From assembly GCA_017645255.1 (NCBI GenBank), contig JAGCPI010000001.1, forward strand, positions 20,680-84,679: 64,000 nucleotides of DNA. Reading direction: 5' to 3'. A program made the translations under genes and the position numbers. Every line of letters begins with the position of its first letter. Position 1 is the first letter of the stretch. Shown piece after piece: positions 57,831 through 64,000 of this stretch. This DNA comes from a bacterium (GTDB lineage Bacteria > Bacillota_I > Bacilli_A > Mycoplasmatales > Mycoplasmoidaceae). Below the pieces are notes generated by a model. The model saw nothing but the letters and a program-made list of their open reading frames with translations. It did not search any database and was not told the origin of the DNA.

Positions 57831-58499
57831 TTATTTCTTTGGTGTTTCACCGTCTGTTAATTTGGCAGAATCATCATCTTTATGCCGTAAACTTAGGCGG
57901 TAATTAATGGAACGTTCATTAGTTTGACCATTTGTATATTCATTTAATCATTGTTCTTCTTTTGCTTGTTCTTCTTCCGGAGTTAGTTGTTTTAATTTCA
58001 AAATTTTTTTACTTAAAGAACAAATGTAACCATCAAGAATAAAACCAAAGCGACTTAAAAAGAAGAAAAGAATTCATTTATTTTGAGTAATGGCTCAATA
58101 GTATCTAGTGATGATATTACTATTCATACTGGAATCATATTTTTGCATTACTTTCGCATGCTTTGCAATCTTGAAATCAAGGACAACTAATCCAATTAAA
58201 CAAATTATTCATAAAACTAAAAAGAAAATTCCAAATCCTAGCATCGTACCACTAGCAGCCATATCTGGAAATCCTTGACTAGGGGGAATACCAGCTTCAT
58301 TTAATGCCACATAAGCTGCTCCAAAGCAAATTAGAAAGCATCAAAATCACAATAGGATAAAGATTAAGACGCGCATAAAAAGACTTCAGATGGCTCACGC
58401 TCGAATTTTTTTAATCAACTTGCGATCTTCGTCGTCTAAGCTAAACAGTGGGACGTCCCGATTAAACATTGGGTTCCCATAATTATTCATATTAAACAT
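57831..58499 (-). CDS. Small membrane protein, DRK-type subfamily
   Basis: This is a 222-residue protein (MFNMNNYGNPMFNRDVPLF); an ATG three codons in is an alternative. DDEDRKLIKKIRAW is followed by hydrophobic stretches (about 35-62 and 82-106). VMQKYDSSMNSNIITRYYW and KLKQLTPEEEQAKEEQWLNEY come next. It is a clear paralog of 56294-56908. It is co-directional with tpx and leuS with no terminator between them, so possibly the end of that operon. Confidence 0.74.
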
Positions 58500-58556
58500 A
58501 AATTTTTTCTTTCTTTAAATATTTTTTCAAATGGGTAAAACTAATTTCATTATATT

Positions 58557-59057
58557 TTATAGATTAACTTCAATTGCTTTTTCAAGCGCATCAAAGTTAA
58601 CTTGGTCATCTTGTTCTTTCACTAATTCAAAATAAACCACTTTTTTGTTTTTAATCACAATGACGGACCGAGCAAGTAAATGCAACTTATCGATTAATAA
58701 TCCGTAAGTAAAACCAAAATTGTGATCCACATAGTCGCTAAGCACAATTGTGTTGTCAAAATGCAAGTTTAAACATCATCGTGCTTGGGCAAATGGTAAG
58801 TCTTCACTAATACTTACCAAATATAAATCATTACGACCAGCATATTTAGTCATTAGCGTCCGACATTGTGTATCACATGTTGGAGTGTCTAATGAAGGGA
58901 ATGTACTAATTACGCATAATTTATCAAAAAATTTATTAAGATGTACTTCTTGTAATTTATCGTTCATTAATCAAGCATTTCTTGCTTCATCACCCACTTT
59001 GATTAAAGGACGATCACCTAATAACTTAAATGGAGTACCATCCAATGTAATATCCAT
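58557..59057 (-). CDS. tpx: Thiol peroxidase (atypical 2-Cys peroxiredoxin)
   Basis: This is a 166-residue protein of full family length. The peroxidatic Cys61 lies in PSLDTPTCDTQ and the resolving Cys95 in FAQARWC, the exact spacing known for Tpx. Tpx reduces hydrogen and lipid peroxides with thioredoxin as electron donor. HNFGFTYGLLIDKLHLLARS matches the third conserved block. RBS AAAGGAG, six nt before the ATG. It follows leuS by 40 nt in the same direction, likely co-transcribed. Confidence 0.95.
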
Positions 59058-59097
59058 TTTTTCTCCTTTATTTCTTATTATTAATAATTAAAAAAAC

Positions 59098-61011
59098 TTA
59101 TTCTTTAGCTTCATCAGCAACTAATTGAATTAGCACCATTTGGCCCTTCATGATTTGAATGGATGCTACCTTACGGTCACCAATAAAACGTTTAACATCT
59201 TTATTGTCAAGAGCAATCTTTTTAATTTGACTATCATCAGCATCAGCTGGCACACTAATAACTGCCCGGACTTTCTTGTCAATTTGAACTGGGTAATTCT
59301 TAGTAGTTTCTTGAACTAATTCTGGATCAAAAGTAGGTCATGTTTGTTGATGAACATAAGTGTCATTACCATGAAGTCGTGATCATAGTTCTTGTGATAA
59401 GAAAGGAGCAAAACATGAAAGCATGATTAAGAATTGGCTAAAGGTCTTTGCAGTAATTTGGTGTTTTTGGAATACATTGCTTAAAGTCATTAAATGAGAA
59501 ATTGCGACGTTGTGCTTGTATTCCTTAATACATTCTTCCACATTCATAATTGTCTTATTTAATGCAACAATTACTTCAATGTCATCAATAGTTCTGGTCA
59601 CATCCACATTATCAGTGAAAATACCATAAACCCGGTTTAATCATTTGTGAACCCCAATTAAATCATTATCATTTCATGGTAAAGTAGCAGTAATTGGACC
59701 CATAAAGCATTCATATAACCGTAATGAGTCAGCACCATAGTCTTCAACAATTTTCATTGGGTCAATGGTATTGCCCCATGATTTAGACATCTTGCGTCCA
59801 TCTTTAGCAAGAATCATTCCTTGGTTAATTAATTTTTGGAATGGTTCATCTTGACTAACAATACCAATATCATGTAAGAACATGAATCAGAACCGTGCAT
59901 AAATTAAGTGTAATGTTGCGTGTTCTTGACCCCCTACATATAGGTCAACGTTCATTAAGCGGTCAAATTCTTTCTTGGTTGCTGGTGCATCTAATGGGGC
60001 GTAATTTGGATTTAAATACTTCATGATGTAACCAAGATAGTATCAACAACTACCTGCTCATTGTGGCATCGTGTTAACATCGCGGTGGTAAGTCTTGCCA
60101 TCTTTACTAAACGTAATTCATTCCTTGGCATTGCCAAGTGGAGAACCATATTCCTTATTTGGCTTAAATTCATTTAGTTCTGGTAACATTAATGGTAAAT
60201 TTTCATCAAGATATTGTTTACCATTTTCATCATAATAAACTGGGAATGGTTCACCTCAATAACGTTGCCGTGAAAAAATTCAGTCATGTAAGTGATATGT
60301 TTTGTGACCTTCAGCATCAACTTCCCGACCAATTCACTTGCGTTGAATTTGCTTTAGTGATTCTGGTCAATCAAGTTGATCTAGTTGGTCAATTAAACGG
60401 TCGGCATATTTCGTAATTTTTAAAACTCATTGTCACATTTTCCGTTTGGTAACTGGAAAACTTCCCCGTTCACTAACTGGATTTCCTTTATCATCAGTAA
60501 GTACTTCTTCGTTACTTAATACCGTACCAAGTCCTTCACATCAGTTAACTTCAATTTCTTCAAGTTCAGCTAAACCCCGTTTATACATTTGAATGAATGT
60601 TCATTGAGTTCATTTGAAATAGTTCGGATCAGTCGTATTTACTTCTAGATCGTAGTCGTAGTCAAAACCAAGCACTTGTAGTTGGTGACGGAATTTCTTA
60701 ATATTTTCTTCAGTAAATTCTTTTGGGTGCTTGTTGTTTTGTAATGCATATTGTTCAGCAGGTAAACCAAAAGCATCAAATCCCATTGGATGTAGAACAC
60801 TAAATCCTTTTAGTTTCATGTACCGACTAATAACGTCAGTAAAAGTGTATCCTTTTGGGTGGCCAACATGTAAACCAGCTCCACTAGGATAAGGGAACAT
60901 ATCCAAAATGTAATATTTTTGTTTGTTTATATCATCTTTAAATTTAAAAACATTCTTTGAATAAAAATCAGTTCGTCACTTATTTTCGATTGCTTTAAAA
61001 TCGTATCCCAT
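59098..61011 (-). CDS. leuS: Leucyl-tRNA synthetase lacking the CP1 editing domain
   Basis: This is a 637-residue class I synthetase that charges tRNA-Leu. HIGH-type motif [15 protein letters not shown] (40-54) and KMSKS (407-411) are intact. LeuRS is normally about 800-860 residues. Near residue 225 the family sequence KWIGRE is followed after a few residues (VDAEGHK) by TYHLHDWIFSRQRYWGEP, so the whole CP1 editing insertion is absent. The reading frame is continuous across this point, so it is not a sequencing gap. The same loss is documented for Mycoplasma mobile. The enzyme should be unable to clear misactivated norvaline or isoleucine. Confidence 0.95.
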
Positions 61012-61205
61012 TTTATCTTCTTCCTTATTAAATTTATTAACTTATATTTTAATATAAATTGAATATAGAAAATATTTAAAAAGAAAAGGGGAAATTTTGG
61101 TTTTTAACAAAAAACAAAAATTATATAAAATAGATTATTAGTAAAATAAGGATAGTATATACACTCATCCTTGTTGATATATTGAAGAATGGAAGTAAAG
61201 TAAAA

Positions 61206-63818
61206 ATGAACAAGTTATATACCAATTATGACTTTAAGCAAATCGAAAAAGACATGATTGATTTTTGACACAAAAACAATCTTGCTCAACCTGATTTTAA
61301 AGATGGCAAGGACTTTACCATTGTCATCCCCCCACCAAATGTAACTGGTCACTTGCACCTTGGTCATGCGTGAGATGGTATTATTCAAGATGCCATTATT
61401 CGTTACAAGCGATTACAACACTTTAATGCATTATGATTACCAGGTACTGACCATGCGGGAATTGCAACCCAAGTTAAATTTGAAAAATATTTAAAATCCC
61501 AAAACATTGATAAGAATGCACTTGGAAAAGAAAAATTCATGGAAGAAATTATCAAGTGAAAAGATCAACAAGCTAATTTCATTCGCAGTCAATGAAACGC
61601 AATGGGATTTTTACTAGATTACACGAAAGAAAAATTTACGTTAGATAAAGATTGCAGTGAAGCAGTATTAAACAGTTTTGTTAGTTTATATAAAGCTGGT
61701 TTAATTTACGAAGGATACAAAATTGTAAACTGGGATAGTATTTTAAAAACTGCAATTAGTGATATTGAAGTTATCCATAAAGATACTAACAGTAAACTAT
61801 ATTACATTAAGTATGATTTACTTGGTAAAGATGGTAAGGTAATTGACCATTTACTAGTTGCAACCACCAGACCAGAAACCATGTTTGGGGACACTGCACT
61901 AGTTGTAAACCCTAATGACGAACGGTTCAAAAAATATGTTGGTTTGGAAGTAATTAACCCTGTTAATGGGGTAAAGATGCCAATTGTTACTGATGAATAC
62001 ATTGACAAAGATTTTGGAACTGGTATTATGAAGTGTACTCCTGCCCATGCTCCAAATGACTATGTCATTGCCAAGAAATACAATTTCCCATTAATTAACA
62101 TCTTAAATGATGATGCTACTTTAAATGAAAACTGTCCAAAAGAATTCGTTGGTTTAACATGTGAAGATGCTGCGAAGAAAGTAGTAGAAAATCTTGCAAA
62201 AGAAGGTCGCATTGACCACGTTGAAAACATTGTTAACCACGTTGGATATAGTGAACGAACTGGGGTAGTTATCCAACCATACATTACTAAACAATGATTT
62301 TTGAAAACCAGTGTTTTAGCAAAAGACGTCATTAAGACCCAAGAAAGTGACCGTAAAGTAAACTTCTTACCACCACGGTTCGAAGCAACCTTAATGCACT
62401 GATTGAACAACATGGAAGACTGATGCATTAGTAGACAACTATGATGAGGTCACCGCTTACCAATTTGATACAACAATAAAACAAATGAAGTTTATTGTGG
62501 TCTACAAGCACCAAAAAATCCAGAAAATTGACACCAAAGCACGGACGTACTTGACACTTGATATTCCAGTGGTTTATGACCAATGGAAATGCTTGGTTGA
62601 AATGGTAAAGAAGACCATGTTCCAAGTCCTAGATACCCAACGTCAGTGTTAGTAACTGGATATGATATCATTTTCTTCTGAATTGCCAGAATGATGATGT
62701 TTAGTTCCTATTTTGTGCACGAATCACCATTTGATTATGTTTATATTCATGGTTTAGTATTGGATGAACATCACCGCAAGATGTCTAAATCACTTGGTAA
62801 TGGAATTGAACCACAAGCTGTCATTGATGAATACGGAAATGACGCAATGCGAATTTTCTTCCTATCTGATAGTGCAAGTGGTGAAGATATTTCCTTTAAA
62901 CCAAATAAACTAAAACAAGCCTTTAACTTCTTAATTAAATTATGAAGTGCTGCAAACTTCAACCAACTAAATAAATTTAATTACGATCCCAACTTTAAAG
63001 TTGATGCAACTAAAAACAACGCCATTGAAAACTATATGTTGTTTGCATTACAACAAACTTCTAAAGTTGTAAAAACAAACTTAGATAAGTATAGTTTTAA
63101 TGTTGCTTACAAAGAATTAAATGACTTTGTTTGAAATACTTTTTGTAACTTCTATCTAGAATGCATGAAGAAACCCCAATTTCAAAATGAATACAGCATC
63201 CATTTATACATGTATATTTGAAAATATGTTTTAATCATGCTTCAACCTTACACTCCATTCTTAAGCGAATATTTATACCAAACTCAAATTGATAATACAA
63301 CTTCCATCTTAAAACAAGATTGACTAAAATCAACTGATTACACTTACAACGAAGCAAGCATCAAAGATGTTGAAATTGGTCTAACAATTTTAAACAAAGT
63401 ACGGCAAATTCGCAACAATTTAGGAATTGCTCATGCCACTGCACTTGTCGTAAATTGCGATAGTATTACAGGCAATGAACTTGCAAGCATCAACAGTATT
63501 CTTTCTTTAACTAACGCAACCATCGATAATAAAGTAAGTTTAAATAAAGAACAAACTAATTACGTAATTGCGGTGCAAATTCATGCCTTCAACCTTCATA
63601 TTTCCAACCTCTTAATGAATCAATACAAAACGAAGTTATGTGATGAAATTAATCGACTTCGTGGGGAAATTAATCGGTCCGAAGGAATTTTAGGAAACGA
63701 AGATTTCATTAAGAAAGCAAGTGAAGACAAGATTAACGACGAAAAAGAAAAGTACGAAAACTATAAGCAAGAATTGCTTCACTTACAAGAAGAATTAAAT
63801 AAACTAGAAATTAAATAA
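61206..63818 (+). CDS. valS: Valyl-tRNA synthetase
   Basis: This is an 870-residue class I synthetase charging tRNA-Val. HIGH motif [15 protein letters not shown] (about 42-56), editing-domain entry [33 protein letters not shown] (525-529) and a C-terminal coiled coil rich in Lys and Glu are all present. In the editing pocket the usual TPAHDPND reads TPAHAPND, with Ala282 at the first Asp; the second Asp (285) is kept. It is divergent from leuS. No T-box leader is visible in the 195 nt between them. Confidence 0.96.
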
Positions 63819-63833
63819 TTTAACTTGAACATA

Positions 63834-63861
63834 AAAAAACAAGGAACCAAAATTCCTTGTT
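63834..63861 (-). terminator. Hairpin between valS and IS30
   Basis: A perfect 9-bp stem AACAAGGAA / TTCCTTGTT has T7 on the minus strand only, so it would stop transcripts coming from the right more readily than valS transcripts. Confidence 0.5.
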
Positions 63862-63878
63862 CCTAAAGTGAAATTTCA

Positions 63879-63916
63879 AGTGCAACGACTCTAAAAGGAG
63901 TTATTGCACTTTTTTT
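63879..63916 (+). promoter_or_regulatory. IS30 leader hairpin with T run
   Basis: A 13-position stem with one C-A mismatch (AGTGCAACGACTC / GAGTTATTGCACT) is followed by T7, 30 nt before the transposase ATG. It looks like a terminator guarding the transposase against read-in transcription. The remnant at 49973-50002 keeps the same structure with changed bases. Confidence 0.7.
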
Positions 63917-63946
63917 GTATAAAAAAAGTGGTAAAGTTAATTAATC

Positions 63947-64000
63947 ATGGAATACGCACATTTAAGTCAAAGTGAAAGAGATTTAATTCAACATTTCTTC
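63947..64000 (+). CDS. IS30-family transposase, 5' end
   Basis: The first 18 codons read MEYAHLSQSERDLIQHFF, the standard start of IS30 transposases (HLSQSER with a helix-turn-helix to follow). It is cut by the window edge. It is close to the decayed copy at 49690-49972, which shows MKYIHLNQSERNLIQHFF and the same upstream sequence (GTATAAAAAAAGTGGTAAAG). Confidence 0.85.
   Translation, partial: MEYAHLSQSERDLIQHFF

Noticed and set aside
61012..61205. T-box riboswitch upstream of valS or leuS
   Set aside because: No conserved T-box sequence or antiterminator is visible in the 195 nt between the two genes.
29..63818. Many genes appear to be split into several short ORFs, as if pseudogenes
   Set aside because: The breaks are almost all TGA, in one frame, at positions where Trp fits. 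With the mollicute code the genes are intact.

Overview
The window is AT-rich DNA from a mollicute (mycoplasma-type organism) in which UGA encodes tryptophan. Nearly every long gene is interrupted by in-frame TGA and becomes one open frame when TGA is read as Trp. For example, the lipoprotein at 27689-34261, the SecDF-like protein at 42518-45562 and both tRNA synthetases all need this code. Genes use AAGGAG-type ribosome binding sites and end in short hairpin terminators, and surface proteins carry lipobox signal peptides. The LeuRS is only 637 residues and lacks the CP1 editing domain, a state I know from Mycoplasma mobile, so a relative of that lineage is possible but not proven. I found no rRNA or tRNA gene and no CRISPR array.

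Region 1 (1-4954, minus strand) is a defence-type cluster: an McrB-like AAA GTPase and an McrC-like nuclease, then a separate unit with a MORC/MutL-like GHKL ATPase translationally coupled to a gene that leaves the window. Region 2 (5168-27420, mostly plus strand) is the most unusual part. It holds eleven paralogous cytosolic proteins of about 470-670 residues, each built on a GHKL (Hsp90/MutL-type) ATPase fold and most starting MEYFDLN or similar. Their ATP-binding motifs range from complete, through loss of the catalytic Glu, to total loss. The last one (25399-27420) adds long coiled coils and a topoisomerase-type C4 zinc finger. A C-terminal module of about 110 residues links that protein, the 590-residue member, a stand-alone protein at 5168 and a frameshifted gene at 19413.

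Region 3 (27689-41327) holds surface and housekeeping genes: a 2190-residue lipoprotein with Ig-like repeats and a duplicated module, a MATE-like transporter coupled to rsmH, an acidic small protein, a membrane protein and an 882-residue Ser/Thr-rich lipoprotein with an internal duplication. Region 4 (41446-47933) has a 26-codon ORF with a perfect ribosome binding site, a SecDF-like translocase protein and an MFS transporter behind a structured leader. Region 5 (48418-58499, minus strand) is an accessory block of small paralogous membrane proteins, two exported hydrophobic-tailed paralogs, an SDR oxidoreductase and decayed IS3 and IS30 elements. Region 6 (58557-64000) is housekeeping: tpx and leuS (minus), valS (plus), then the 5' end of an IS30 transposase at the window edge.

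The best candidate for an undescribed system is the GHKL paralog array next to the McrBC/MORC-type cluster. Genome defence is a plausible role by neighbourhood and fold, but it is inference. The coupled exported-protein/membrane-protein pairs of Region 5 are a second candidate and look like an effector-immunity layout.
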